From NCBI GenBank assembly GCA_964512225.1, contig CAZEKB010000007.1, positions 35,241-99,240 on the forward strand: a stretch of DNA of 64,000 nucleotides, in the 5' to 3' direction. A model generated the notes under the pieces. That model saw nothing but the letters and a program-made list of their open reading frames with translations, was not told the origin of the DNA and did no database searches. A program made the translations under genes and the position numbers. Below, in pieces: positions 1 through 8,295 of the stretch. How positions within the stretch are numbered: the first letter of the stretch is position 1; each line of letters opens with the position of its first letter. The DNA comes from CAZEKB01 sp964512225. GTDB lineage: Bacteria; Myxococcota_A; UBA796; UBA9615.

Positions 1-144
1 ATGTTCGAAGGGCCGGACCCCTGGTACGAGTACGCGACATTCATCACCTTCAACCTGGGCGTCTTCGGCGCGAACCTCTTCCTCCTCCAGCGGATTCAGG
101 AACGATCACGGGCCCGCGAAATGGAGCGTTTCGACGACCCGTGA
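1..144 (+). CDS. small single-span membrane protein, possibly cut by the window edge
   Basis: This ORF encodes 47 residues from an ATG that is the first base of the window, so it may be complete or the tail of a longer gene. Residues about 12-28 are hydrophobic (ATFITFNLGVFGANLF) and are followed by a basic, charged tail (RIQERSRARE), which fits one membrane span with the C-terminus in the cytoplasm. It lies 57 bases upstream of the carbamoyltransferase on the same strand. Small membrane proteins are often found beside carbamoyltransferases of the SxtI type, but I do not recognise this family. Function unknown. Confidence 0.45.
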   Translation: MFEGPDPWYEYATFITFNLGVFGANLFLLQRIQERSRAREMERFDDP

Positions 145-201
145 GCGCCTGAGCGATCGCCGGCGGCGGCGAGCCCCGCCAGAACCGGGCAGAATCACGG
201 C

Positions 202-1959
202 GTGGACATCCTCGGCATCTCGTTCGGCGTCGACACCGCCGCCTGCCTGCTGCGCGACGGCGAGGTCGTGGGGGCCGTGCTCGAGGAGCGCTTCTCCCGC
301 TTGAAGCACGACCGGGGCTGGCCGTCGAAGTCCATCGCCTGGGTCCTGCAGAACGCGGGCACGTCGCTGGCCGAGATCGAGCACGTGGCCTTCTTCTGGA
401 ACCCGGCGCTGCACCTCGACTTCGCCCACCCGGGGCGGTCCCGGACCTACCGTCACCACGGCGACTACCTGCACATGGCCCCGGCGTGGCTGCTGGGGGC
501 CCTGCGCGGACCCCTCGGCGGCATCGACAGCCCGTCCATGACGCAGACGATCCGCCTGGAGGGGCGTGGGCCCCTCCACATCCACTACGTGACGCATCAC
601 CGCACGCACGCGGCCGCCGCGTTCCTCCCGTCCCCCTACACGAGCGCCGCGATCCTGACGGTCGACGGCTTCGGTGAGCGCGCCTGCACCACGATGGGGC
701 GCTGGTCCGGCGGCGGGACCTACGAGTCGCTGGGCGAGATCGCGTTCCCCCAGACCCTCGGAGGGGTCTACGCCGCCATCACCGGGTTCCTGGGCTTCCG
801 GCCCAACAACGGCGAGGGCAAGGTCATGGGCCTCGCCCCCTACGGCACCGACCGGTACGCCGACCTGTTCCGCCGCATCGTCCGCGTGCACGACGATCCG
901 GCCGGCGACGCCCCGCCGTACGACATCGACCTGTCCTGGTTCGAGTACTACCTCGACACCCCGCGGCGGGTCTCCGCCCGCTTCCGCGCCGAGTTCGGCG
1001 ACCCCGTCCCCGCGGGCACGACCTACACCCAGCACCACCACGACATCGCCCGCGGCCTCCAGACCGTGGTGCAGGAGGCGCTCCTCGCGTGCGCTCGCCG
1101 GCTCCACCACCGGTCCGGCGAGAAGCACTTGGTGATGGCGGGCGGGGTGGCCATGAACTCCGTGGCCAACGGCTTCCTCGAGCGCGAGAGCCCCTTCGAG
1201 TCGATCTGGGTGCAGCCGTCCGCGGGCGACGGGGGCACGTCGGTGGGCGCCGCGCTGTGGGCCCACCACGCCATCCTCGGCGGCGTCGAGCGCGTGCCGT
1301 GGACGAACGACCGCTTCGGCCCCGAGTACGACCGCGACGCCTGCGTGGCCGCTCTGCGCCGGGGCGGCTGGACGTGGCACGAGCCCGACGACGTGTTCGC
1401 GGACACCGCCCGCGCCATCGCCGACGGCGAGCTGATCGGCTGGTTCCAGGGCCGCGCGGAGCTGGGGGCCCGGGCCCTGGGCGGACGGTCGATCCTGGCC
1501 GACCCGCGACGCCCCGAGAACAAGGACGTGCTCAACGCCCGGGTGAAGTACCGCGAGCCGTTCCGGCCCTTCGCCCCGTCCGTGATCGAGGAGGCCGCCA
1601 ACGAGCTGTTCGACCTCGACCTGCCCGGCCGCGGGACGGCCGGCGTGCCCTCGATGCAGAAGGTGTTCGACGTGCGCCCGGCCGCCCGACCGAACCTCGG
1701 CGCCATCACGCACGTCGACGGCTCCGCGCGGCTGCAGACGGTGTCGGCGTCGGCCTCGCCCCGCTACCACGCCGTGATCTCGGCCTTCGGCGCGGTCACC
1801 GGCGTGCCGGTGCTGCTGAACACGTCGTTCAACGTCAAGGGCGAGCCGATGGTGCTCACCCCGGACGACGCGATCCGCTGCTGGGCCTCGACCGGCCTCG
1901 ACCGGCTCGTGCTCGGCGACCTCGTGCTCCGCAAGAACGTCGAGGGGCCGCTCCGATGA
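202..1959 (+). CDS. carbamoyltransferase, NodU/CmcH/SxtI family
   Basis: This 585-residue protein should transfer a carbamoyl group from carbamoyl phosphate, through a carbamoyladenylate, to a hydroxyl on a small molecule or sugar. The N-terminal ASKHA-like half shows GISFGVDTAA (about residue 5), THHRTHAAAAF (about 131), NGEGKVMGLAPYG (about 203), GGVAMNSVANG (314) and GDGGTSVG (343). The C-terminal domain shows ELGARALGGRSILADPR (about 420) and NTSFNVKGEP (540). Length and motif order match the family. The start is GTG at 202. A CAGAAT box lies six bases before it, so it may have its own leaderless promoter. Its stop overlaps the next ATG (ATGA), so it is coupled to the glycosyltransferase. 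The acceptor cannot be told from sequence. Confidence 0.93.
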   Translation: MDILGISFGVDTAACLLRDGEVVGAVLEERFSRLKHDRGWPSKSIAWVLQNAGTSLAEIEHVAFFWNPALHLDFAHPGRSRTYRHHGDYLHMAPAWLLGALRGPLGGIDSPSMTQTIRLEGRGPLHIHYVTHHRTHAAAAFLPSPYTSAAILTVDGFGERACTTMGRWSGGGTYESLGEIAFPQTLGGVYAAITGFLGFRPNNGEGKVMGLAPYGTDRYADLFRRIVRVHDDPAGDAPPYDIDLSWFEYYLDTPRRVSARFRAEFGDPVPAGTTYTQHHHDIARGLQTVVQEALLACARRLHHRSGEKHLVMAGGVAMNSVANGFLERESPFESIWVQPSAGDGGTSVGAALWAHHAILGGVERVPWTNDRFGPEYDRDACVAALRRGGWTWHEPDDVFADTARAIADGELIGWFQGRAELGARALGGRSILADPRRPENKDVLNARVKYREPFRPFAPSVIEEAANELFDLDLPGRGTAGVPSMQKVFDVRPAARPNLGAITHVDGSARLQTVSASASPRYHAVISAFGAVTGVPVLLNTSFNVKGEPMVLTPDDAIRCWASTGLDRLVLGDLVLRKNVEGPLR

Positions 1960-2729
1960 ACGACGAGCGGTCCACCGCGTCCCACCCGGCCGTGTACCCG
2001 AAGCTCGCGATCATCGTCCCCTGCTACAACGAAGAGGCCTGCATCGCGGCCACCCTCGACGAGCTGCTCGGGGTCCTCCGCCAGGTCCCGTTCACCTGGG
2101 AGGTCATCGTCGTCGACGACGGCAGCCGCGACCAGTCGGTCCCGATCGCCGAGACGTACGTCGAGCGCGACGCCCGGCTCCGGGTGGTGAAGCACCGCAC
2201 GAACATGGGCTCGGGGCAGGCGATCTGGACCGGCGTGCAGGCCGCCCAGAGCGAGCTGGTCATCTACGTCCCCGCGGACGGGCAGTTCGACCACGGGGAG
2301 ATCCCGGACTACGTCGCCGCCGCGGACGACGGCGCGGACATCGTCATCGGCCACCGCCTGAGCCGCGACGACTACACGCTCTACCGGCGCGTCTCGTCGG
2401 TCGTCTTCCTGTCGCTGTGCAACAACCTCTTCGACCACCAGTTCCAGGACGTGAACTGGGTGCACCTCTGGCGGCGGTCGATCTTCCACGACTTCGAGCC
2501 CCAGAGCCGCGGCGTCTTCTTCCTGGAGGAGATCCTGGTGCGGGCGCGGGACCGGGGGAAGAAGGTCGCGGAGGTCCCGTCCGTCTACCGACCGCGACAG
2601 GGCGGGCAGGCCAAGGGCGGCAAGCCGACGGTCATCCTCAAGACGATCTACGAGATGCTCAAGCTGTGGAACGAGCGACGGCCGCAGCGGCCGCCGGGCG
2701 CGGGGGGCGGCAAGGCGCCGCTCTGCTGA
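1956..2729 (+). CDS. family 2 glycosyltransferase (dolichol-phosphate mannosyltransferase-like)
   Basis: This 257-residue GT-A fold protein probably moves a sugar from a nucleotide-sugar to a lipid or glycan acceptor at the inner face of the membrane. It shows the family start LAIIVPCYNEE (about residues 17-27), the nucleotide-binding VVDDGSRD (about 52-59) and a metal-binding-type PADGQFD near 106. There is no clear C-terminal membrane span, so it resembles soluble DPM1-type enzymes. It overlaps the carbamoyltransferase stop by four bases, which suggests that the two act on the same product, for example a decorated surface glycan. The last dozen residues are Pro/Gly-rich and probably disordered. 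Confidence 0.9.
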   Translation: MNDERSTASHPAVYPKLAIIVPCYNEEACIAATLDELLGVLRQVPFTWEVIVVDDGSRDQSVPIAETYVERDARLRVVKHRTNMGSGQAIWTGVQAAQSELVIYVPADGQFDHGEIPDYVAAADDGADIVIGHRLSRDDYTLYRRVSSVVFLSLCNNLFDHQFQDVNWVHLWRRSIFHDFEPQSRGVFFLEEILVRARDRGKKVAEVPSVYRPRQGGQAKGGKPTVILKTIYEMLKLWNERRPQRPPGAGGGKAPLC

Positions 2730-2738
2730 CCCGACCGG

Positions 2739-3224
2739 TCAGGGACCGTCGCAGTCCAGGTCGGTCCCGCTGAAGACGAACTCGTACTGCCGACCGCCGT
2801 CGATCTCCTCCACCGCCGTCTGCATGAAGCACTGCTCGGGGTTCTCGAAGCGATCGGGCTCGGTGAGGGCGACGAAGCCGGCCTGGCCGTCCAGGTTCAT
2901 CCAGCAGGACCGGTCGGGCTCGAACGGCGAGCACATCACCACGATGTCGCCGGTGTTCACGTCGACGACCAGCAGCTCGAAGAACACGTAGTTCGTCTCG
3001 TTGCGGACCTCGACGTTCCCCTGGGGGTCGACGCCGTCGTCGTCGTCGACGCCCGCGTCGTCGTCGTCGACGCCCGCGTCGTCGTCGTCGCTCGAGCCGG
3101 AGTCGTCGTCGTCTCCGGAGCCGCCGCCCCCGCCGGTCCCTCGGCGAGGCGTGCAGCCGAGGATCAGCGCCGCGCCGAGCAGCGCGATCAGGAGCGAGAG
3201 CGCGGGCCTCGACTCGCTACTCAT
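2739..3224 (-). CDS. Asp-rich lipoprotein of unknown function (paralogue 1)
   Basis: This predicted lipoprotein has 161 residues. A signal peptide ends in the lipobox ALILGC, giving Cys24, followed by a Gly-rich stretch and three DDDD blocks (DDDDSG, DDDDAGV, DDDDAGV) before a small globular domain of about 90 residues. That domain has three cysteines (CSPFEPDRSC and EQCFM). Its first 8 bases overlap the end of the next leftward gene (3217-3723), which has the same design. The pair look like tandem paralogues read as one operon. I do not recognise the globular domain. Confidence 0.75.
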   Translation of the reverse strand: MSSESRPALSLLIALLGAALILGCTPRRGTGGGGGSGDDDDSGSSDDDDAGVDDDDAGVDDDDGVDPQGNVEVRNETNYVFFELLVVDVNTGDIVVMCSPFEPDRSCWMNLDGQAGFVALTEPDRFENPEQCFMQTAVEEIDGGRQYEFVFSGTDLDCDGP

Positions 3225-3723
3225 CGTCGTCGCCGTCGTCGTCGTCGTCGCCGCTGCTGCCCCCGCCGTCGATCACCCAGGTCCACTCGCCGTCCATGTC
3301 CTCGACCGAGTACTCGAAGGCCTCGTCGGCCCCGAACGCCTGGAAGTACCAGCAGTCGCCGTACAGACCCTCGATGATCCCGTACTCGTCGCGGCCGATG
3401 TCGAGCTCGTTCTGGAACGAGTCCTCCTCGTCGCAGGACCAGCCCAGGATCATCCCGATCGTCCGGCTCGTGAGGTTGACCACGTACAGCGTGGTGTCGC
3501 CCCCGCCGACGCCGATGTTCGCGGCCATGGTCGTATCGCCGACGTTCCGGCCCCACCCGGAGCGGACGTCGTCGTCGTCGTCGTCGTCGTCGCCTCCCCC
3601 GCGCACGTCGTCGCCGCCACCACCGCCGCCGCCACCGCCGCCGCCGCGGGGACGGGCGCAGCTCGCGAGCATCGACAGGGACAGCAGCGTCACGAGGACG
3701 AGGAAGAAGCGGGAACGAACCAT
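3217..3723 (-). CDS. Gly/Asp-rich lipoprotein of unknown function (paralogue 2)
   Basis: This 168-residue lipoprotein has a signal peptide ending in LSMLASC, then eleven consecutive glycines and eight aspartates, then a domain with TTLYVVNLTSRTIGMILGWSC. This resembles the ETNYVFFELLVVDVNTGDIV stretch of the downstream paralogue. It ends in another acidic run (DDDDDGDDD). A good Shine-Dalgarno (GGAGG, 5 bases before ATG) marks the start at 3723, so this is the first gene of the pair. The shared stretch suggests a small beta-rich domain that may bind surface structures or ions. No known function. Confidence 0.75.
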   Translation of the reverse strand: MVRSRFFLVLVTLLSLSMLASCARPRGGGGGGGGGGGDDVRGGGDDDDDDDDVRSGWGRNVGDTTMAANIGVGGGDTTLYVVNLTSRTIGMILGWSCDEEDSFQNELDIGRDEYGIIEGLYGDCWYFQAFGADEAFEYSVEDMDGEWTWVIDGGGSSGDDDDDGDDDE

Positions 3724-3789
3724 GGGACCTCCGGTGGGCGGGGTACCTACGTGAGCCGTAGCCCGGAAGCAAGGGTCTTCTTAACGGGC

Positions 3790-3795
3790 TACCCT
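3790..3795 (+). promoter_or_regulatory. -10 box (TACCCT) for a leaderless transcript
   Basis: TACCCT ends seven bases before the ATG at 3803, with no Shine-Dalgarno in the gap (GGTGACC). Transcription would begin at or next to the start codon. It favours ATG 3803 over GTG 3797. Confidence 0.45.
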
Positions 3796-3802
3796 GGTGA
3801 CC

Positions 3803-4846
3803 ATGACTCAGCCGACCGGCACAGCCGTCGTCGGGACCGGCTACTGGGGTCCCGCCATCGTCCGCAACCTCGCCGGGATCCCGGCCGCGGAGCTGCTCCA
3901 CCTCGTGGACCTCGACGTCGCCAAGGTCGAGGCCGTGGGCCGTCGCCTCGCGCCCGCCGCGCAGGCCCACGGCGACTTCGATCGCATGCTCGCCGACCCC
4001 GCGGTCGAGACCGTGGTGATCGCGACGCCCGTGCGCTCGCACTTCCCCCTCGCGTCGGCCGCGCTGCGGGCGGGCAAGCACGTGCTCGTGGAGAAGCCGC
4101 TCGCGATGACCGTCGCCGAGTGCCGCACCCTCGAGGAGCTGGCCGCCGCGCGCGACCTGGTGCTCATGGTCGGGCACGTCTTCCGGTTCAACGCCGCGGT
4201 GAAGCAGGTCAAGACGTACATCGAAGACGGCACGTTGGGCGACGTGCTCTACGTGCACAGCCGACGGGTCAACCTGGGCCGCGTGCAGGCCGACGTGAAC
4301 GCGCTGTGGTCGTTCGCGCCCCACGACCTGTCGATCCTCGACCACTGGTTCGGCGCCCGGCCCCTCACGGTGCAGGCGCGCGGCTTCTCGTACATCTCCG
4401 AGGGGGTCGAGGACGTCGTGTTCGCGACGGTCACCTACCCCGAGAACAAGAACGCGCACCTCCACATCGGCTGGCTGGACCCGCGCAAGGTCCGCGAGAT
4501 GACGGTGGTGGGGAACCGCCGCATGGTCGTGTTCGACGACGTCGCCGCCCAGGCGAAGATCCGGCTCTACGACTCGACGATCACGCCCATGGGGAGCCGC
4601 GCGCCCGAGACCTTCGCGGAGTGGCAGGTGGACATCCGCCACGGCGACGTCACGCTCCCGCGCCTGCGGTGGACCGAGCCGCTGCGCGCCGAGATGGAGC
4701 ACTTCCTGGCCTGCGCCCGCGGCGAGACGGAGTGCATCGTGCCCGGCGCGGACGGCACCTCCGTCACGGCCGCCATCGTGGCCGCCCAGGAGAGCCTGAA
4801 GCGCGGCGGGGCCGTCGTCGAGATGGCCGAGGTCCTCGACGGCTGA
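3803..4846 (+). CDS. Gfo/Idh/MocA family NAD(P)-dependent oxidoreductase
   Basis: This 347-residue enzyme probably oxidises or reduces a sugar or cyclitol hydroxyl, often a UDP-sugar in surface-glycan pathways. The Rossmann fingerprint GTGYWGPAIVRNL lies near residues 8-20. The family EKP motif (HVLVEKPLAM) lies near residue 96, with the catalytic Lys. The central domain has HDLSILDHWFG, a typical substrate-domain motif. I chose ATG 3803 over the in-frame GTG six bases upstream because a -10 box ends just before it. The neighbouring carbamoyltransferase and glycosyltransferase make a glycan role plausible, but the exact substrate cannot be read from sequence. Confidence 0.9.
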   Translation: MTQPTGTAVVGTGYWGPAIVRNLAGIPAAELLHLVDLDVAKVEAVGRRLAPAAQAHGDFDRMLADPAVETVVIATPVRSHFPLASAALRAGKHVLVEKPLAMTVAECRTLEELAAARDLVLMVGHVFRFNAAVKQVKTYIEDGTLGDVLYVHSRRVNLGRVQADVNALWSFAPHDLSILDHWFGARPLTVQARGFSYISEGVEDVVFATVTYPENKNAHLHIGWLDPRKVREMTVVGNRRMVVFDDVAAQAKIRLYDSTITPMGSRAPETFAEWQVDIRHGDVTLPRLRWTEPLRAEMEHFLACARGETECIVPGADGTSVTAAIVAAQESLKRGGAVVEMAEVLDG

Positions 4847-4935
4847 GCCTTCGATCCCTGCAGTGGGAAAAAACGCCAAGTTGATCATCTAGATCGGTGG
4901 ATCCGGGGTAACCTCGCGACTGGACGAGGGAATTC

Positions 4936-6132
4936 ATGGCCGAGAGCCGCCGCATTCTGCTGATCGACGACCGAGCCGAGCGGCGCGAGCTGCTCCGGGT
5001 CGTGCTGCACGCGTCGATGGAATCGGACATCACGGCCCCGCCCGACCCCGTCTCCGTCGGCGAGTGCCTGCGCGACCCCTCCCCCCACGTCGTCGTGCTC
5101 GCCCACCCCTGCCCCTGGCTGCCGGACTTCGACCTCACCCGCCGGGTCGTCGCCGCCTTCCCCGGCGTGCCCCGGGTCCTGCTGGTGGAGCCCCACCGCT
5201 CCGACGCCCACGCCGTGGCCCGCGACATCACGATGTGCCGCGTCGTCTCCGCCGACCCCGGCGCCGCCCTGCAGGTGCGCGACGCCGTCCTCGCGTCGCT
5301 CCCCACGCAGCAACCCTTCGTCGAGCGGCGCACCACGGTCGCGGCCCCGCCGCCGGAGCCGGTCGCCGCGGCCCCACCGCCGGCCCCCACCCCGGCCCCC
5401 GCCGAGCGACGCTCCTACGGCATCCCTCGCAAGGACGAGGCCCCGACGATGCTCATGCCCGCCGTGCGTCGCGCCCTGCAGCGCACGACGGAGCCCGCCG
5501 CGGCCATCCCCAACGTCGTCGAGCTCGACCCCCACCGGCTGCGCGCCCGCGCCGCCCGAGAGGACGAAGAGCCCACCGCCACCATCCGGGAAGCGCGGCA
5601 GGAGCGCCTGTCCGACATCCTCGCGGAGCTCGAGGGCGGCCGCACGGTGCAGGTGGACGCGGACGAGCTCGACGCCGACTGCGAGATCCTCCTGGACGAG
5701 GTCCGCGCCAGCCTCTCGCGCGCCCTCGAGGAGACCGGCGGCCGCCTCTCGTCCGGGCCGCTGCCCGTCCTGCCCGTCCCCGCCAACCAGGTCGCGCAGG
5801 TCCTGCAGATCCTGGTCTCGAACGCCCTGAAGTACCGGAGCGACTCCCCCCCGACGATCCACGTCCGGGCCGAGCTCGACGGCCGCAAGTGGCAGATCCA
5901 GGTGGAAGACAACGGTCGCGGCGTGCCCGCCGAGGCGCGGGACCGCATCTTCGAGCGATTCCAGCGGGGCGAGGTCGGCGACCGCGTCCCCGGGACCGGC
6001 ATCGGGCTCTCCGTGTGCAAGCGCATCGTCGAGAGCCACGGCGGCCGGATCTGGGTGAAGCCCGCGCCCGCCGGCGGCTCGGTCTTCACGTTCACCGTTC
6101 CCCTCGCCGACAGCGTTCCCATGCAGGCCTGA
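4936..6132 (+). CDS. degenerate receiver fused to a phytochrome-kinase-like ATPase domain
   Basis: This 398-residue protein looks like a histidine kinase but lacks key residues. Residues 1-120 resemble a receiver (RILLIDDRAERR), yet the usual phospho-Asp position reads VVVLAHPCPW, with no Asp. A Pro/Ala linker covers about 137-160. Residues 240-398 are a HATPase_c domain with N-box NALKY (296), G1 DNGRG (325), IFERFQRG and G2 GTGIGLS (354), closest in style to phytochrome-type kinases. No H-box histidine precedes the N-box; that stretch reads LSDILAELEGGRTVQ. A Shine-Dalgarno (ACGAGGG) precedes ATG 4936. The next gene starts two bases after the stop, so the protein probably acts with the GGDEF-EAL enzyme. 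Confidence 0.8.
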   Translation: MAESRRILLIDDRAERRELLRVVLHASMESDITAPPDPVSVGECLRDPSPHVVVLAHPCPWLPDFDLTRRVVAAFPGVPRVLLVEPHRSDAHAVARDITMCRVVSADPGAALQVRDAVLASLPTQQPFVERRTTVAAPPPEPVAAAPPPAPTPAPAERRSYGIPRKDEAPTMLMPAVRRALQRTTEPAAAIPNVVELDPHRLRARAAREDEEPTATIREARQERLSDILAELEGGRTVQVDADELDADCEILLDEVRASLSRALEETGGRLSSGPLPVLPVPANQVAQVLQILVSNALKYRSDSPPTIHVRAELDGRKWQIQVEDNGRGVPAEARDRIFERFQRGEVGDRVPGTGIGLSVCKRIVESHGGRIWVKPAPAGGSVFTFTVPLADSVPMQA

Positions 6133-6133
6133 C

Positions 6134-7852
6134 ATGAACCGACCCACACCCTTCTCCCCCGAGGTCTACCAACTCGCCGCCGACGCGGCCGACGCGGGGG
6201 TCTGGGAGTGGGACCTCCGCACCAACCGGCTGCGGGTGGGCGACCGGTGGAAGCAGCTGCTCGGGCTGGCCGCGGAGGAGACTGTCGAGGGACCCCAGGA
6301 CTGGTTCGAGCACGTGCACCCGGACGACGTCGCGGGCCTCGAGAGCGCCCTGAACATGCACGTCGACGGCCGCAGCCGCCGCTTCGTGCACGAGCACCGC
6401 GCGGGGGGCCCCGAGGCGTGGCGGTGGATCATGGTGCGCGGCGTCGCCGAGCGCGACGACAGCGGCCACGCATTCCGAATGGCGGGCACCCTGGGGGACG
6501 TCACCCCGCGGGTCGAAGCGGAGCAGAAGCTCACGCGCCTCGCGCTCTTCGACGACCTCACCGGGCTCGCGAACCGCACCCTCTTCGTGAGCCGCCTCGC
6601 CCAGGTGAGCCGCCGCTCCCGACGGCGCGCCTCCTCCCGGTTCGCGGTGCTGTTCGTGGACCTCGACCGCTTCAAGCTCGTCAACGACAGCCTCGGGCAC
6701 GAGGCGGGGGACGAGCTGCTGATGGCGGTCGCCCGGAGGCTGGAGACCTGCGTGCGGCCCGGCGACACCGTGGCCCGGCTGGGCGGCGACGAGTTCGCCG
6801 TGCTGCTCGAGGACCTCGACGCCGACGAAGGCGCCTTGGTGGCGGCGGACCGCATCCACGCCGCGCTCGGCGTGCCCGTGTCCGTGGGCGGGCAGTCGGT
6901 CTTCACGTCGGCGAGCATCGGCATCGCGGGCGGCACCGCGCGCCAGAAGCCCGAGGAGCTGCTGCGCCACGCGGACCTGGCCATGTACGGCGCCAAGCGG
7001 CAGGGCCGCGCCCGCTCGGAGCGCTACACCGCCGAGCTGGACGGGGCCGTGCTCGACGAGCTGGAGCTCGAGACGAAGCTCCGGCGCGCCCTGCGCGAGC
7101 GCGAGTTCGTGATGCACTACCAGCCGATCTTCGACCTGCACTCCCGGTCGATCTGCAGCCTCGAGGCGCTGGCGCGGTGGAACGGCCCGCCGGACGAGCG
7201 CATCGGCCCCGAGATCTTCGTGCCCTTCGCCGAGGACCGCGGCTTCATGTCGCAGCTCGGGCTGCAGCTCATCCGCCGCGCCTGCATCGACACGGCCGTG
7301 CTCCAGCGCCACGGCATCCCGGTGCCGGTGAACATCAACCTGTCCGCGCGGCAGTTCCGCGAGCCCGACCTCGTGGAGCAGATCGAGCTCATCTTCGTGG
7401 AGACGGGCTGCGATCCCGCGGGCGTCGTCTTCGAGCTCACCGAGACGGCCCTGCTCGAAGCGCCGGACGAGGCGGCCGTGATGCTGGACCGGCTGCGGAG
7501 CCTCGGGGCGCGCATCCACCTCGACGACTTCGGCACGGGCTACTCGTCGCTCGGGCTGCTGCGGCGGCTGCGCATCGACGCGCTGAAGATCGACCAGTCG
7601 TTCATCGCCCGGCTGCACGGGTCGGCCGAGGACCAGGTCATCGTCGGCGCCATCTTGAGCCTCGCTCGGAGCCTCGGCATGGACGTGGTGGCCGAGGGCA
7701 TCGAGAGCAAGACGCAGCTCGACCGTCTGCGCCTCCTCGGCTGCGATCGGGGCCAGGGCTTCTTCTTCTCGCCCGCCGTCGAGTTCGCGACCATCCGGGA
7801 GATGCTCGACCGGGCGGCGGCCGACGACACGCTGCGCGAGCTGCACGCCTGA
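6134..7852 (+). CDS. PAS-GGDEF-EAL bifunctional c-di-GMP enzyme
   Basis: This 572-residue cytoplasmic protein has a PAS domain (residues about 10-135, with the PAS/PAC motif FRMAGTLGDVTPRVEAE), then a diguanylate cyclase domain and a c-di-GMP phosphodiesterase domain. The cyclase signature RLGGDEF (about 217) is intact. The EAL domain keeps LEALARWN (about 343), ELTETALL, HLDDFGTGYSSL and VVAEGIES, so it should be able to cleave c-di-GMP. No membrane segment is seen, so the PAS domain senses an internal signal. It starts two bases after the kinase-like gene and ends two bases before cutA, so all three are probably one transcript. Net direction of activity is unknown. Confidence 0.93.
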   Translation: MNRPTPFSPEVYQLAADAADAGVWEWDLRTNRLRVGDRWKQLLGLAAEETVEGPQDWFEHVHPDDVAGLESALNMHVDGRSRRFVHEHRAGGPEAWRWIMVRGVAERDDSGHAFRMAGTLGDVTPRVEAEQKLTRLALFDDLTGLANRTLFVSRLAQVSRRSRRRASSRFAVLFVDLDRFKLVNDSLGHEAGDELLMAVARRLETCVRPGDTVARLGGDEFAVLLEDLDADEGALVAADRIHAALGVPVSVGGQSVFTSASIGIAGGTARQKPEELLRHADLAMYGAKRQGRARSERYTAELDGAVLDELELETKLRRALREREFVMHYQPIFDLHSRSICSLEALARWNGPPDERIGPEIFVPFAEDRGFMSQLGLQLIRRACIDTAVLQRHGIPVPVNINLSARQFREPDLVEQIELIFVETGCDPAGVVFELTETALLEAPDEAAVMLDRLRSLGARIHLDDFGTGYSSLGLLRRLRIDALKIDQSFIARLHGSAEDQVIVGAILSLARSLGMDVVAEGIESKTQLDRLRLLGCDRGQGFFFSPAVEFATIREMLDRAAADDTLRELHA

Positions 7853-7853
7853 C

Positions 7854-8183
7854 ATGCGCGTCGTCCTCTCGAACATCTCCCCCGAGCACGCCGACGACGT
7901 CGCCCGGGCCCTGATCGAGCGTCGCCTCGCAGCGTGCGTGAACCTGGCCTCGGTGCGGTCGCTCTACCGCTGGGAGGGCGCCGTCCAGGACGACCCCGAG
8001 ACCACGATGATCATCAAGGTCGGCGAGGCGACCCTCGACCGGCTGGTCACCGAGCTGCGCGCGCTGCATCCCTACGACCTGCCCGAGATCGTCGTGCTCC
8101 CGGTGGACGTCGACCGGTCGCTCGGGGAGTACGTGGACTGGGTGCGGCACGAGAGCGCCGGGCCCCCGGACGTCGGCGTGTGA
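7854..8183 (+). CDS. cutA: divalent-cation tolerance protein CutA
   Basis: This 109-residue protein has the expected length and motifs of the CutA1 trimer: EHADDVARALIERRLAACVN near the N-terminus, SLYRWEG in the middle and HPYDLPEIVVLPV near residue 65-77. The family is linked to copper and other divalent-cation tolerance in bacteria, but its molecular role is still unsettled. It begins two bases after the GGDEF-EAL stop and is the last gene of that operon. No predicted signal peptide, so it is cytoplasmic. Confidence 0.94.
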   Translation: MRVVLSNISPEHADDVARALIERRLAACVNLASVRSLYRWEGAVQDDPETTMIIKVGEATLDRLVTELRALHPYDLPEIVVLPVDVDRSLGEYVDWVRHESAGPPDVGV

Positions 8184-8259
8184 GATCGGCAAGAGGTCCG
8201 GGCGACGCGCTCGCCGCCCTCCGCAGCCAGGCGGTCTGCGATCGTTGAACGGTCCGCCA

Positions 8260-8287
8260 TTGACGCGACGGCGGCGCGCGGTACGCT
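8260..8287 (+). promoter_or_regulatory. sigma70-like promoter TTGACG-N16-TACGCT
   Basis: TTGACG at 8260-8265 and TACGCT at 8282-8287 are separated by 16 bases. The -10 ends eight bases before ATG 8296 and no Shine-Dalgarno follows, so a leaderless mRNA is likely. The rest of the 112-base gap between cutA and this gene shows nothing else. Confidence 0.5.
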
Positions 8288-8295
8288 CCGCGGCC

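Noticed and set aside
106..1770. Long antisense open frames such as 554 residues opposite the carbamoyltransferase, and similar ones across the window
   Set aside because: They are Arg/Gly/Pro/Ala-rich translations caused by GC bias, lack family motifs and lie opposite clear genes.
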